64,000 nucleotides of DNA, from NCBI GenBank assembly GCA_030538475.1, contig JAUNTX010000005.1, forward strand, positions 124,001 to 188,000. Reading direction: 5' to 3'. A model generated the notes under the pieces. That model was not told the DNA's origin, ran no database searches, and saw nothing but the letters and a program-made list of their open reading frames with translations. The number at the start of each line of letters is the position of its first letter. The first letter of the stretch is position 1. This DNA is from Dermabacter sp. (lineage in GTDB: Bacteria > Actinomycetota > Actinomycetes > Actinomycetales > Dermabacteraceae). A program made the translations under genes and the position numbers. Positions 24,243-35,192 of the stretch are shown piece after piece.

Positions 24243-24476
24243 ATGGCTGCCCGCTTCCTTACCATCGACGACATCTGCGACATCCTCGCGATTGAGAAAA
24301 CCCAGGCGTACGCGCTGTTGCGCAAAGGACAACTGCGCGGCCTGAAGCTCGGCGGCCGCGGCGAATGGCGCGTGGAAGCCTCCGAACTCGAGGCGTTCAT
24401 CGAGAACTCCTACCGGGCGACAGAGGCGGGCCTCAAGGAATCCGCCACGGCGCAGACTCAGGCCTCGAGCCACTGA
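24243..24476 (+). CDS. Small excisionase-family HTH DNA-binding protein
   Basis: A 77-residue MerR/excisionase-type winged helix. MAARFLTIDDICDILAIEKT is followed by QAYALLRKGQLRGLKLGGRG and EWRVEASELEAFIE, which form the HTH and wing. The ~20-residue tail is unstructured. Start at 24243 with AAGGAG seven bases upstream. It is divergent from the CpaB/CpaE genes and separated from them by the GTGGATAACC palindrome. Despite the family name there is no integrase nearby, so a regulatory role for the pilus genes is more likely than excision. Confidence 0.85.
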   Translation: MAARFLTIDDICDILAIEKTQAYALLRKGQLRGLKLGGRGEWRVEASELEAFIENSYRATEAGLKESATAQTQASSH

Positions 24477-24572
24477 GCGAGCACCGCGCGGGCCAGGACC
24501 TCACCGCGAGCGCCACCTCTCCGGCAGATTCCGACGCTGCATGGGCGGCAGGGCCGTGATGCACGCCTGGAC

Positions 24573-25205
24573 CTAGCCGCGATACAGCAGGCGATGCGCG
24601 TACACGGCCTCGAGCGCGGCGAGCGGAATCGAGATCACCGCTCCTGATCGGCCAGCGTGCCCCGACGCGTGCCCCGCCGGGGTGCGAGGCGTCGTCACGG
24701 GCCCACCGGCGAGGGGAAGCACATCGATGTGGTCATCCCACACCCCCACGATCCGCCCCTGAATATCCGTCCCCGCCACGAGGGCCGTGACGGGGCCACC
24801 ACCGTCGCCCAGACGGCCGAGCCTGCGCATGAGTGAGGGGCGAGGCACCCGTGGATCCTCGGGCCGCGCCCGCAAGAACTCCCCGTGCATCCACGCCACG
24901 GCGTCGGTCGGGATGAGCACGTGCAGCGCGGGCGATGATTCAAGAACTTCGCACCAGCCGCGGCCCGAGGCCACAATCTTTCCCTCAAAGGCGCGGCCCG
25001 AGCGCAGCATGACGCGCAGCCGCTGATCCGTCGAGCCCGCCAGCCGGTCATCCATCGTGAGCGACGTGCGCTCCGCGCGGGAGAGCTCCACGGCCTCCAT
25101 GCGCAGCCGCTGCGAGCGCTCGTGGTCCCACATGCCTTCGAGGTCCTTGAGGCGGTCCTCTTCGGTGAGGCGGTGCGGGTCGCGGGATCGGTCGTTATCA
25201 CTCAC
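24573..25205 (-). CDS. Unknown protein with two Sm-like barrel repeats
   Basis: A 210-residue soluble protein, not recognised. The first 55 residues are charged and helical. Two segments look alike: LRVMLRSGRAFEGKIVASG with LHVLIPTDAVAWM (about 63-105), and VTALVAGTDIQGRIVGVWDD with AVISIPLAALEAVYAH (about 138-205). Both follow the strand-Gly-strand-'IP..A' pattern seen in small Sm-like or SH3-like barrels. This is a reading of the pattern, not a database match. GTG start at 25205. It converges with the HTH gene. Confidence 0.55.
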   Translation of the reverse strand: MSDNDRSRDPHRLTEEDRLKDLEGMWDHERSQRLRMEAVELSRAERTSLTMDDRLAGSTDQRLRVMLRSGRAFEGKIVASGRGWCEVLESSPALHVLIPTDAVAWMHGEFLRARPEDPRVPRPSLMRRLGRLGDGGGPVTALVAGTDIQGRIVGVWDDHIDVLPLAGGPVTTPRTPAGHASGHAGRSGAVISIPLAALEAVYAHRLLYRG

Positions 25206-25355
25206 GCATCCACACTACGCGGACCCGAGTTGCGTGTCTGCCACATCACCCATATGATCGCTGTCACGCACTAGTCTTCACTAGAACGCACTACTTCACA
25301 CTACTGAAGCTATAGATGCACCACACGACACGGACCATCACTCATCGGGGGAATC

Positions 25356-26699
25356 ATGACACTCACGCACCACGCGGCGCCGCGCCAGACCCAGGCCCAT
25401 CACCCGCTCGCTCACACCACCGCCCCGGCAGCCCAGCGCGGACACGACCGCGCGGGCGTCAGGTCGCGGGCACCACAGCAGGATCTGCCCGCATCCGTTC
25501 GCACCCTCACGCCCGGCTCAAGCGCGGCACGGGGCGCGGCCTGGATTGGCGGCGGGCTCCTCGGCGCCGGACTCGCCTGGGCATCGGTCACCGCCGCGTG
25601 GGACGCCATCGGCGCCACGCGGGAGTTGTCGTGGAGCCTCATCGCCCTGCTCGCGGCCGCGTTCACCGCGTGCGCCCTGCACGTCGGCCTCATGCACCTG
25701 CTCGCTGCCGCCGCCACGCTCGCCGGGCCCAGCACCGGTGTGGGCAGGGCCCTCGTCATGATCCTGAAGGTCCTTGCCCCGCGCCTTGCCCGGGCCGTCA
25801 TCGTCGCCTCCAGCACCGCGAGCTGCGCCATCGCCCTCATGGCCCCGCCCGCCAGCGCGGTCACCGTCGGCGCCCCTGCCCCGGTGGCCGTCCACGCGAT
25901 TGCTGCCCATGGCGGTATCGCTCACGCGGAAGATGCGGCAGGCCCCGCGGCGGGGGCCTCGGTCACCGACGATCAGGACCGCGACCACGGAACCGGGCAC
26001 GCACTGCCCGCACTCGGATGGGCCGCCGACGCACCTGCCCCGACCGAAGCACCGACCACACCGACCGCCGACTCCGCCCCTGGCGGCGCGAGTTCAGGGG
26101 AAGCAGCATCAGCCGACGCGGCCACCGGCGCTGCGGCGGCCATCCCTGGCGCCGCAGGCACGACCCAGACGGACACCGCCACGGCGGACACCGACCTCGC
26201 CTCCGGGCACGGCGGTGCCTCCTCCGCCTCGTCCACGAAGGCACCCGAGGGCGCCGCGCCCACCACTCCGGCTGCGGGATCCCCCGCATCCTCCACGGGT
26301 GGAACCGCCGCATCGGAAGCAGAGGCAGGACGCGGCTCCGGGGCGGATAGCGCGCCGGGCACGCAACAGGAGCAGGATCGCGCCACCGCGTCCTCGGGCC
26401 AGGGCTCAGCAGGCCAGGCTCAGGCTCCCGCATCCCCCGACACAGGCGCTCACACGGGCGCAACCGCCGACGCAGAGCCAGATGCAGACGCAGACGCAGA
26501 CGGCACCGTGATGCAGGTGCGCCCCGGCGACTCCCTGTGGGCCATCGCCCGCAACCAGCTCCCCACGGATAACCCCACGAACGAACAGATCCTCGACGTG
26601 CTCGATCGCCTCATCGAGGCCAATCCCCAGATCGAGAACCCCGACCTCATCTTCCCCGGCCAGGGCATCAAGCTCCCGAGCCTCGATGTCCCCCGCTGA
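25356..26699 (+). CDS. Membrane-anchored LysM-domain protein
   Basis: A 447-residue protein. The N-terminal 50 residues are polar and disordered. Three hydrophobic helices follow (about 58-78, 93-125 and 140-170). Then comes a ~220-residue Ala/Pro/Thr/Gly-rich linker of low complexity, and a C-terminal LysM domain (about 390-445; MQVRPGDSLWAIARN, INP-like EANPQIENPDLIFPGQGI) that binds peptidoglycan. The Rv3235-like and secA genes follow, a cluster seen in other actinobacteria. Role is probably wall-membrane attachment; exact function unknown. Confidence 0.85.
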   Translation: MTLTHHAAPRQTQAHHPLAHTTAPAAQRGHDRAGVRSRAPQQDLPASVRTLTPGSSAARGAAWIGGGLLGAGLAWASVTAAWDAIGATRELSWSLIALLAAAFTACALHVGLMHLLAAAATLAGPSTGVGRALVMILKVLAPRLARAVIVASSTASCAIALMAPPASAVTVGAPAPVAVHAIAAHGGIAHAEDAAGPAAGASVTDDQDRDHGTGHALPALGWAADAPAPTEAPTTPTADSAPGGASSGEAASADAATGAAAAIPGAAGTTQTDTATADTDLASGHGGASSASSTKAPEGAAPTTPAAGSPASSTGGTAASEAEAGRGSGADSAPGTQQEQDRATASSGQGSAGQAQAPASPDTGAHTGATADAEPDADADADGTVMQVRPGDSLWAIARNQLPTDNPTNEQILDVLDRLIEANPQIENPDLIFPGQGIKLPSLDVPR

Positions 26700-26755
26700 A
26701 AATCCCGAGCCCCGCGCCAGCACGCAGCCCTGATCGAACGAAAGATCCTCACGCC

Positions 26756-27154
26756 ATGAACACTCACGACGCCGCCGCAGATTCGCCCCGCGAGCAGGGC
26801 CCCGGGCCGTTCGCCGAAACCTCACGAGCCGAGCGAATCATCCGCACCGTGGCACGCCAAGCCCTCGAAGTCATCAACGGCTACCGGCCCCACACGTCGC
26901 TGCACCCGATCCTGGTGCTCGAAGAACGCGAACGGCTCCGCTCACGCGCGGCCCTCATCGCGACGCACCGCACCGCCACGGGCTGCCAGGTCGCACCCCG
27001 CATTCACGTGGGAGGCATCAACATTTGCCACGTCAACGACACCGTCATGGAAACCACCGCCATCGTGCGGGACTCCCTGCGGGCCCGGTTCATCTGCATG
27101 CGGTGGGAACTGCGCCACTCCGGGTGGAGGATCACGGTTCTCGAGTTCGGCTGA
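26756..27154 (+). CDS. Rv3235-family protein
   Basis: A 132-residue protein. The conserved core starts at RIIRTVARQALEVINGYRPH and includes QVAPRIHVGGINICHVND and the C-terminal ARFICMRWELRHSGWRITVLEFG. This is the pattern of the Rv3235 family, usually encoded beside secA in actinobacteria. Function is unknown. It follows the LysM gene by 56 bp in the same direction and ends just six bases before the convergent secA stop. Confidence 0.82.
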   Translation: MNTHDAAADSPREQGPGPFAETSRAERIIRTVARQALEVINGYRPHTSLHPILVLEERERLRSRAALIATHRTATGCQVAPRIHVGGINICHVNDTVMETTAIVRDSLRARFICMRWELRHSGWRITVLEFG

Positions 27155-27159
27155 GCCGC

Positions 27160-29967
<2,808 letters not shown>

Positions 29968-30076
29968 TCGAACTCCCTAACAGCATCGTGGTGGCGGCGG
30001 GCAGCAGCCCGCCCCGTCGTGGCACGGCAGCCCGCGGTGGTTCCCGCGGGGCACGCGCCCGTCAAGTCTACGCGGT

Positions 30077-30112
30077 GAGGGGCCGGAGCGCGTGAATGCG
30101 CCCCGGCCCCTC
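30077..30112 (-). terminator. Hairpin between hpf and secA
   Basis: Arms 30077-30086 and 30103-30112 are perfect 10-bp complements (GAGGGGCCGG/CCGGCCCCTC), with an inner GCGC/GCGC pairing. It lies 26 bp after the hpf stop on the minus strand, and probably ends or attenuates hpf transcription before secA. No T-run. Confidence 0.6.
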
Positions 30113-30137
30113 GGTCAGATGTGTGTGCGGCGAGAAA

Positions 30138-30779
30138 CTATCCTGCCGCGGTGTCCAGGGCGATCACGCCGTAGTTCCATCCCTTGCGGCGGTACACCAC
30201 CTTCGGCTGGGCACTTTCTTCATCGACGAAGAAGAAGAAATCGTGCCCCACGAGTTCCATCTGGTACAGGGCGTCGTCAATCGTCATGGGCGTGGCCGGG
30301 TGGGTCTTTTCGCGGATGACCACGGGCGAATCGCCGTCGAACCCTTCGTTCTCGAGTGCGTCGTCGGCGCCACCGGTTTCGGCAGCGGCAAAAAGCTCCT
30401 CGATCTTTTCGGCGTCCGCTTCCATCGTGCGCACGGTCGCGGTTTCCACCTGGTGCGAGCGGGAGCGGCCACGGTGGCGGTCCTTGCGGCGGTCACGCAG
30501 GCGGCGCAGGCGCTCCAGGAGCTTGCCGAGCGCGAGGTCGAGGGCGCTGTAGAGGTCCTCGGAGCGGGCTTCGGAGCGGATCACGTTGCCGTCATCGAAC
30601 ACCGTGAGTTCCACCCGTTCGCTTTCTTCTGCGCGGCGCGGGTTCTTTTCCGAAGAAATTTCCACGTCGATGCGCATCGCTGCGGGGGCAAGGAGGGTGA
30701 CTTTGTCGAGTTTGTCTTCGAGGTGCCGCTGAAAACGGTCCGAGACGTCCATCTGACGACCAACAACATTGATGTCCAT
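30138..30779 (-). CDS. hpf: Long-form hibernation promoting factor
   Basis: A 213-residue ribosome hibernation factor. The N-terminal S30AE domain (about 1-105; MDINVVGRQMDVSDRFQRHL) binds the 30S decoding region. A basic and then acidic linker leads to the C-terminal dimerisation domain (about 155-213; TIDDALYQMELVGHDFFFF) that joins two ribosomes into a 100S particle. GGAGGAAG stands upstream of the ATG. hpf next to secA and comF is the conserved actinobacterial order. Confidence 0.96.
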   Translation of the reverse strand: MDINVVGRQMDVSDRFQRHLEDKLDKVTLLAPAAMRIDVEISSEKNPRRAEESERVELTVFDDGNVIRSEARSEDLYSALDLALGKLLERLRRLRDRRKDRHRGRSRSHQVETATVRTMEADAEKIEELFAAAETGGADDALENEGFDGDSPVVIREKTHPATPMTIDDALYQMELVGHDFFFFVDEESAQPKVVYRRKGWNYGVIALDTAAG

Positions 30780-30939
30780 GAATACTTCCTCCAGTGAGTG
30801 GGATGGTCACGAACGAGCGAGGGCTCATTCGCCAGTAGTGATGTGGTGTGCATCCCCCCTCTTCTGTGAGGCGTTGTGCGCTGTTGTGCGTCTGACAAGT
30901 ATGGCCCAGCTCTCTGAAAAAGTCCCGCAGACGCGGTGC

Positions 30940-31767
30940 CTAAAATGGGAGGTGTGCGCCGGGCACCGCACGGCCCCGCGGCATCGACGCCGACGCCATA
31001 GTCAGTGCCGCACACGGCGATACTCCCTGCTCACGCAGCGCGGCGACCATGAGGCGCAGTGTCGATCCCGTGGTCACCACATCGTCAATGATGAGCGCGT
31101 GCGCGCCCCGATAGCCCTGCCAGGCACGGGGCCGCCGAGCCGTCATCGTGCGATCACCTGCCGCGACCCTCGCTCGCGCGCCGCGGGCCCGCTGGGAGTG
31201 CCCGCCGAGGGCGAGCGCCGGCCCTTCGACAAGAAGCGCCGAGTCCGCCCCCGCGTACCCGGCCAGAGCGCGGACCACGAGCCGCATGTGATCGTCTCCG
31301 CGGCGCCGGACGGCCGCCATTCGCGACGGCGCGGGGACGATGAGGTGGGGGTGGCTGTCCCGGCACGGCACGTCGGCAAGCGCGGTCGCGAACGAGGCGG
31401 CGATCATCGGCGCGAGGGCGAAGTGTCCGCTGTTCTTGAAGTCCAGCACGATGTCGCGCCGCCGCCCGGCGTAGGGCCCGAGCGCGAACACGGGCAGCAG
31501 CGACGTGTAGTGCTCCTCGCCGAGCGCACCGCTCGGGGCCGGGGCTGCGATCTGCAGGGCGTCGCACACGGAATCCACCCGCGTGGCGGGCGTGCCGAGG
31601 CTTGCGCGACACGCGGGGCACAGGTGAACGCCTCCCTCGCCGCACGGGCAGGAAAACGGCATGGCGCTCAGCATGAGGGTGCGGCCGAGCGCCGTGATCG
31701 CGGCCAGGGCCCGGCTCACGAAGAGAGGCGGCGGAGGTCCGGGAAGCTCGGGCGTGGGCGGCGTCAT
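30940..31767 (-). CDS. ComF-family phosphoribosyltransferase-like protein
   Basis: A 275-residue ComF protein. An N-terminal zinc ribbon is suggested by CPCGEGGVHLCPAC (about 40-53), and the type I phosphoribosyltransferase PRPP loop ALIIDDVVTTGST lies near residue 230. In naturally transformable bacteria ComF helps DNA uptake; in actinobacteria its role is unclear. It lies between mtrA and hpf; the mtrB and lpqB genes that normally stand between mtrA and comF are missing here. Separated from mtrA by a strong terminator. Confidence 0.88.
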   Translation of the reverse strand: MTPPTPELPGPPPPLFVSRALAAITALGRTLMLSAMPFSCPCGEGGVHLCPACRASLGTPATRVDSVCDALQIAAPAPSGALGEEHYTSLLPVFALGPYAGRRRDIVLDFKNSGHFALAPMIAASFATALADVPCRDSHPHLIVPAPSRMAAVRRRGDDHMRLVVRALAGYAGADSALLVEGPALALGGHSQRARGARARVAAGDRTMTARRPRAWQGYRGAHALIIDDVVTTGSTLRLMVAALREQGVSPCAALTMASASMPRGRAVPGAHLPF

Positions 31768-31841
31768 GGGACCATGGCATCACGGCACGGGCGCTCGCCC
31801 GCCCCGCCGTGCCAGCCTGTGGAAGTGCGGGGCCGACGACG

Positions 31842-31875
31842 AAAAACGGGCGCGCGCACCCAGCGAGTGCGCCCG
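31842..31875 (-). terminator. Intrinsic terminator after mtrA
   Basis: On the minus strand a G+C-rich hairpin (arms 31875-31867 and 31859-31847, with a short bulge) is followed by TTTTT (31846-31842). This is the most classical intrinsic terminator in the window. It lies 19 bp after the mtrA stop and separates mtrA from comF. Confidence 0.8.
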
Positions 31876-31893
31876 CCGAGGCGGAACGGCCGA

Positions 31894-32598
31894 TTACCCC
31901 GCGGCGCGGTAGCCGACGCCGCGTACCGTGAGGATGATCCGCGGCGCGGCGGGATCGGGCTCGATCTTCGCGCGCAAGCGCTGAATATTGACCTTGACCA
32001 CGCGCGAATCCGCCGACTGCCGGTAGCCCCACACGTCGCGCAGGAGGTCGTCGCGGCTGAATGCCTGCCACGGGGCGCGGGCAAGGTGCAGCAGGAGCGA
32101 GAACTCGAGCGGGGTCAGGGCAATGGCCTCGGTCCCGCGTCGCACCCGCCTGGCCTGCACGTCGATCACGAGGTCTCCCACGGCGATGGACTCGGGCTCG
32201 CGCGAGCGACTGCGCCGCACGCGGGCGCGGGCACGGGCCACGAGTTCGTCGGGCTCCCACGGCTTCGTCACGTAGTCGTCGGCGCCCGCTTCCAGGCTCT
32301 CCACCACGTCCGCGGTGTCGTGGCGCCACGTGAGGAACATGATGGGGACCTCGCTGCGTTCCCGCAGGGTGCGGCACACCTGAATGCCGTCCATGCCCGC
32401 GAGCGCGACCTCGAGGATCACGAGGTCCACGTCGCGACGGGCCGCTGCCTCCAGCGCACTCGCGCCATCCGGCACGGTCATGACATCGAAGCCGCGGCCG
32501 CGAAGCACGACCGCGGTCATGTCCGCGCTCGCCTGATCGTCGTCCACCACGAGCACGCTGGGGCGCGTGTCCTCGAGGCGGAAGGTCGGCTCGCTCAC
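31894..32598 (-). CDS. mtrA: MtrA-like OmpR-family regulator with Glu in place of the phosphoacceptor Asp
   Basis: A 234-residue regulator with the MtrA pattern: an N-terminal receiver (VLVVDDDQASADMTAVVL) and a C-terminal winged helix (LTPLEFSLLLHLARAPWQAF, DVWGYRQSADSRVVKVNIQ). The acidic pocket, Thr (FLTWRHDT) and Lys (DYVTKPW) are kept. The phosphoacceptor is Glu63 (VILEVALAGMDG; codon GAG, complement of 32410-32412) where MtrA has Asp. Glu can mimic phospho-Asp, so the protein may be constitutively active. No mtrB or lpqB follows; the gene has its own terminator and starts six bases after manB. Assignment to MtrA is from sequence pattern and the comF-hpf-secA neighbourhood. Confidence 0.88.
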   Translation of the reverse strand: MSEPTFRLEDTRPSVLVVDDDQASADMTAVVLRGRGFDVMTVPDGASALEAAARRDVDLVILEVALAGMDGIQVCRTLRERSEVPIMFLTWRHDTADVVESLEAGADDYVTKPWEPDELVARARARVRRSRSREPESIAVGDLVIDVQARRVRRGTEAIALTPLEFSLLLHLARAPWQAFSRDDLLRDVWGYRQSADSRVVKVNIQRLRAKIEPDPAAPRIILTVRGVGYRAAG

Positions 32599-32604
32599 GC
32601 CGCG

Positions 32605-34257
32605 CTATCCGTCGGCGGGCTCGTCGCTAGGTTCCGCGGCAGGCGGGATGAGCACGGGGATGCCGTCGCTCACCTCGTAGCGGGCGCCGCAGTCGGCGCA
32701 GCGTGCCTCGCGGGCGTCGATGCTCAGGGAGCCGTGGCACACGGGGCATGCGAGGAGGTCCTCGACCCACGCGGGGACGGGGGAAGGACCGGCGGGCTCA
32801 ACCCCGGGCTCGACCTCGGCCTCTGCTTCAGGCTCTGCTTCGGCGCGGATGAGTGCCAGCAGCTCGTCGCGCACGCGCACCATCGTGGCCGCCTCTTCCG
32901 CTTCCACGTTCAGCCGAAGCAGCGGTTCGGTGTTCGAGGGGCGCAGCGACACCCACCAGCGTTCGCCCGGGGCCATGGAATCGTCCCAGTGCGTGAGGGT
33001 GAGGCCATCGAGGGTGTCACTCTCAACGCCGGGCAGCGCGGCCACGTGCGCGAGGACCCGTTCGGTGGCCTCGTCCACGGAGTCCACGACGGAGTTGATT
33101 TCGCCGCTGGCCGCGTACGGGTTGAACCGCGCCACGAGCTCGCTCAGGGGCAGGTCCGTCGAGGCGAGGGCCCGCAGCACGTGCAGCGCGGCGAGCATCC
33201 CGGAATCGGCGAAGTAGAAGTCGCGGAAGTAGAAGTGGGCGGAGTGCTCGCCGCCGAACACCGCGTTGTTGTCCGCCATGATCGCCTTGATGAGCGAGTG
33301 GCCCACGCGCGAGCGAATATGCCGCCCGCCCGCCGCCTCGATGGTTTGGGCCACGATGCGGCTCGAGACCAGGTTCGCCACGACGGCGGGCTCGTCCTCG
33401 CCCGCGGCCCGCGCGCGGGCGATTTCCGCCTCGGCGATCATCGCGGTGATGGCCGACGGCGGCACGATCTCGGCGCGCTCATCCACGACGATGCAGCGAT
33501 CAGCGTCGCCGTCGAACGCGAGGCCCAGATCGGCGCCGTGCGCTCGCACCGCCTCTTGCAGGTCTCGCAGGTTCGCGGGATCGAGCGGATTGGCTTCGTG
33601 GTTCGGGAAGGTGCCGTCCAGCTCGAAGTAGAGGGGGATGATCTCGATGTTCTCGAGGCGCTCGGCGAGCGCGGGCACGGTGTGCCCCGCCATGGCGTTG
33701 GCGGCATCGACCACGACGCGCAAGGGCCGCGTGGGCGGCACGGGGACCAGCGCGGTCATGGTCGCGATGTAGTCAGCGAGGGTATCGACGCTTTCGAGGC
33801 GGCCGCCGTCGCGTACCTCGATGTGCCCGGCCTCAAGGTAGCGCTGGGCGCCGTCGCGCACCTCGAGCAGGCCTGAGTCGCGCCCCACGGGCCGCGCGCC
33901 CGGGAAGCACATCTTGATCCCGTTGTCGGGCGCGGGGTTGTGGGAGGCGGTGAACTGCGCACCGGCCGCGTGGAAGAGACCCGAGGCGCAATAGAGCTGA
34001 TCGGTCGAGCTCAGACCGGCGAAGGCGACGGTCGAGCCGCGCGTAAGCGCGCCGTCGGCAAAGGCTTCGGCGAGCGCCGGGCTCGAGACGCGCATGTCGT
34101 GGGCGACCACCATGTCGCCAGCGTCCAGGAGATCGGCGAAGGCCGCCCCGAGGGCGCGCGCCGCCTCGACGGTGAACTCCTCGAAGGCGACGCCGCGGAT
34201 GTCGTACGCCTTGACGATGCGGGACAGATCCACGCTGGTGGCGGTCGATTCAGTCAT
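32605..34257 (-). CDS. manB: Phosphomannomutase/phosphoglucomutase fused to a Trm112-like zinc domain
   Basis: A 550-residue protein. Residues 1-465 form a complete phosphohexomutase: catalytic phosphoserine Ser105 in TASHNP, metal loop DGDADR, sugar loop GGEHSAH, and phosphate-binding SLRPSNTEPLLRLN. It supplies mannose-1-phosphate for GDP-mannose. A Glu/Pro linker (about 467-490) leads to a Trm112-type zinc domain: LLACPVCHGSLS, then RCADCGARYEVSDGIPVLIP. These are normally two adjacent genes in actinobacteria. It overlaps the DUF3499 gene by eight bases and precedes mtrA. Confidence 0.92.
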   Translation of the reverse strand: MTESTATSVDLSRIVKAYDIRGVAFEEFTVEAARALGAAFADLLDAGDMVVAHDMRVSSPALAEAFADGALTRGSTVAFAGLSSTDQLYCASGLFHAAGAQFTASHNPAPDNGIKMCFPGARPVGRDSGLLEVRDGAQRYLEAGHIEVRDGGRLESVDTLADYIATMTALVPVPPTRPLRVVVDAANAMAGHTVPALAERLENIEIIPLYFELDGTFPNHEANPLDPANLRDLQEAVRAHGADLGLAFDGDADRCIVVDERAEIVPPSAITAMIAEAEIARARAAGEDEPAVVANLVSSRIVAQTIEAAGGRHIRSRVGHSLIKAIMADNNAVFGGEHSAHFYFRDFYFADSGMLAALHVLRALASTDLPLSELVARFNPYAASGEINSVVDSVDEATERVLAHVAALPGVESDTLDGLTLTHWDDSMAPGERWWVSLRPSNTEPLLRLNVEAEEAATMVRVRDELLALIRAEAEPEAEAEVEPGVEPAGPSPVPAWVEDLLACPVCHGSLSIDAREARCADCGARYEVSDGIPVLIPPAAEPSDEPADG

Positions 34258-34633
34258 CGCGGGGGCTCCTCACAACGCTCAGGTGGCGGCCCTCTCCGGC
34301 CGCGCGGGCGCGCCGGGCGGGGGCCGCAGTGTCGGCATCTGCGGGGGCCACGCGGGAGAACCGGGACCGCTCCCCCGTGGAATCCTGGCCGCCGAGGGCC
34401 TTCGCGAGGGCGAGCACGTCGTCTTCCGGCGCGAGCGGCGTCGGGGTGGTCATGACGCTCCATCCGCGCGGCACCGTGAAGGTCCTCGCGTGATCCACGC
34501 ACAGATCGTAGGCGTGCGGTTCGGCCTCGCGGGACAGCGGGCCGATCACGGCCGTCGAGTCCGCGTACACGAACGTGAGCGTGGCGACCGCTTGCTGGGA
34601 GCAGGATGTTCTGGAGCAATCTCTAGCTGGCAC
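34250..34633 (-). CDS. DUF3499-family protein
   Basis: A 127-residue protein. The conserved core near the N-terminus reads RDCSRTSCSQQAVATLTFVY, ADSTAVIGPL, AEPHAYDLCVDHARTFTVPR and GWSVM. The paired cysteines and His could bind zinc. This family is specific to actinobacteria and stands beside manB; function unknown. The start is the GTG at 34633, the first codon before the core; other frames in this interval are not conserved. The last eight bases overlap manB. The C-terminal third is low-complexity. Confidence 0.82.
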   Translation of the reverse strand: MPARDCSRTSCSQQAVATLTFVYADSTAVIGPLSREAEPHAYDLCVDHARTFTVPRGWSVMTTPTPLAPEDDVLALAKALGGQDSTGERSRFSRVAPADADTAAPARRARAAGEGRHLSVVRSPRDD

Positions 34634-34734
34634 GCCCGCCAGTCTACGACGCGACCGCGTGCGGGCACGGGCCGACGCGCGAGGCACCCCCGCCGCTGTG
34701 GCGCATGCCCCGCCCGGCCCGTACGCTGGGGCGC

Positions 34735-35172
34735 ATGAGTGCAAGCGAGCAGTGGCGGTCCCACCCCCGGCGCGACCGGAGGGGCCGCGGCATCCGCACG
34801 GACCTCATTCCCGCCTACCTGCCCGGCTACACCACGCGCCGCGAAGACTTTGATGCCCTCGTGCTCGACGCGATCAGCCCCCTGTATGCGCGCTTCGACA
34901 AGAAGCTCGAACACGTCGAGGTACTCGTCGAAGAAGTGCCCGCCCTGCCCGCGGACAGCGGCGGCCGGCCTGGCCGAAGCGCTATCGTGCTGGGCCGATT
35001 CTTCCCGGGCGACCGCGAGGCTCCCGCCCGCATCGTCATCTACCGCCGACCCATCGAGGCCCGCGTGCACGATCGGGAAGAGCGCGCCGAACTCATCTAC
35101 CAGGTCATCGTGGATAACGTGGCCGCGGCGCTCGGCTGCCGCCCCGAGGACATCGACCCGAGCCTGTTCTAG
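34735..35172 (+). CDS. DUF1025 zincin-like protein lacking HExxH
   Basis: A 145-residue protein of the 'metallopeptidase family' (DUF1025). The fold pattern is intact: DALVLDAISPLYARFDKKLE, VEVLVEEVPALP, RIVIYRRPIE, and a final AELIYQVIVDNVAAALGCRP. In active relatives this last helix has HExxHH before a Gly; here the positions are Asp-Asn and Ala, so it cannot bind zinc in that way and is a likely pseudoenzyme. ATG at 34735. It is divergent from DUF3499. Confidence 0.78.
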   Translation: MSASEQWRSHPRRDRRGRGIRTDLIPAYLPGYTTRREDFDALVLDAISPLYARFDKKLEHVEVLVEEVPALPADSGGRPGRSAIVLGRFFPGDREAPARIVIYRRPIEARVHDREERAELIYQVIVDNVAAALGCRPEDIDPSLF

Positions 35173-35192
35173 GGCAGAACTCGCGGCGGCCG

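Noticed and set aside
25930..26500. Repeats in the LysM protein linker
   Set aside because: The stretch is low-complexity Ala/Pro/Thr/Gly coding sequence without a regular repeat unit.
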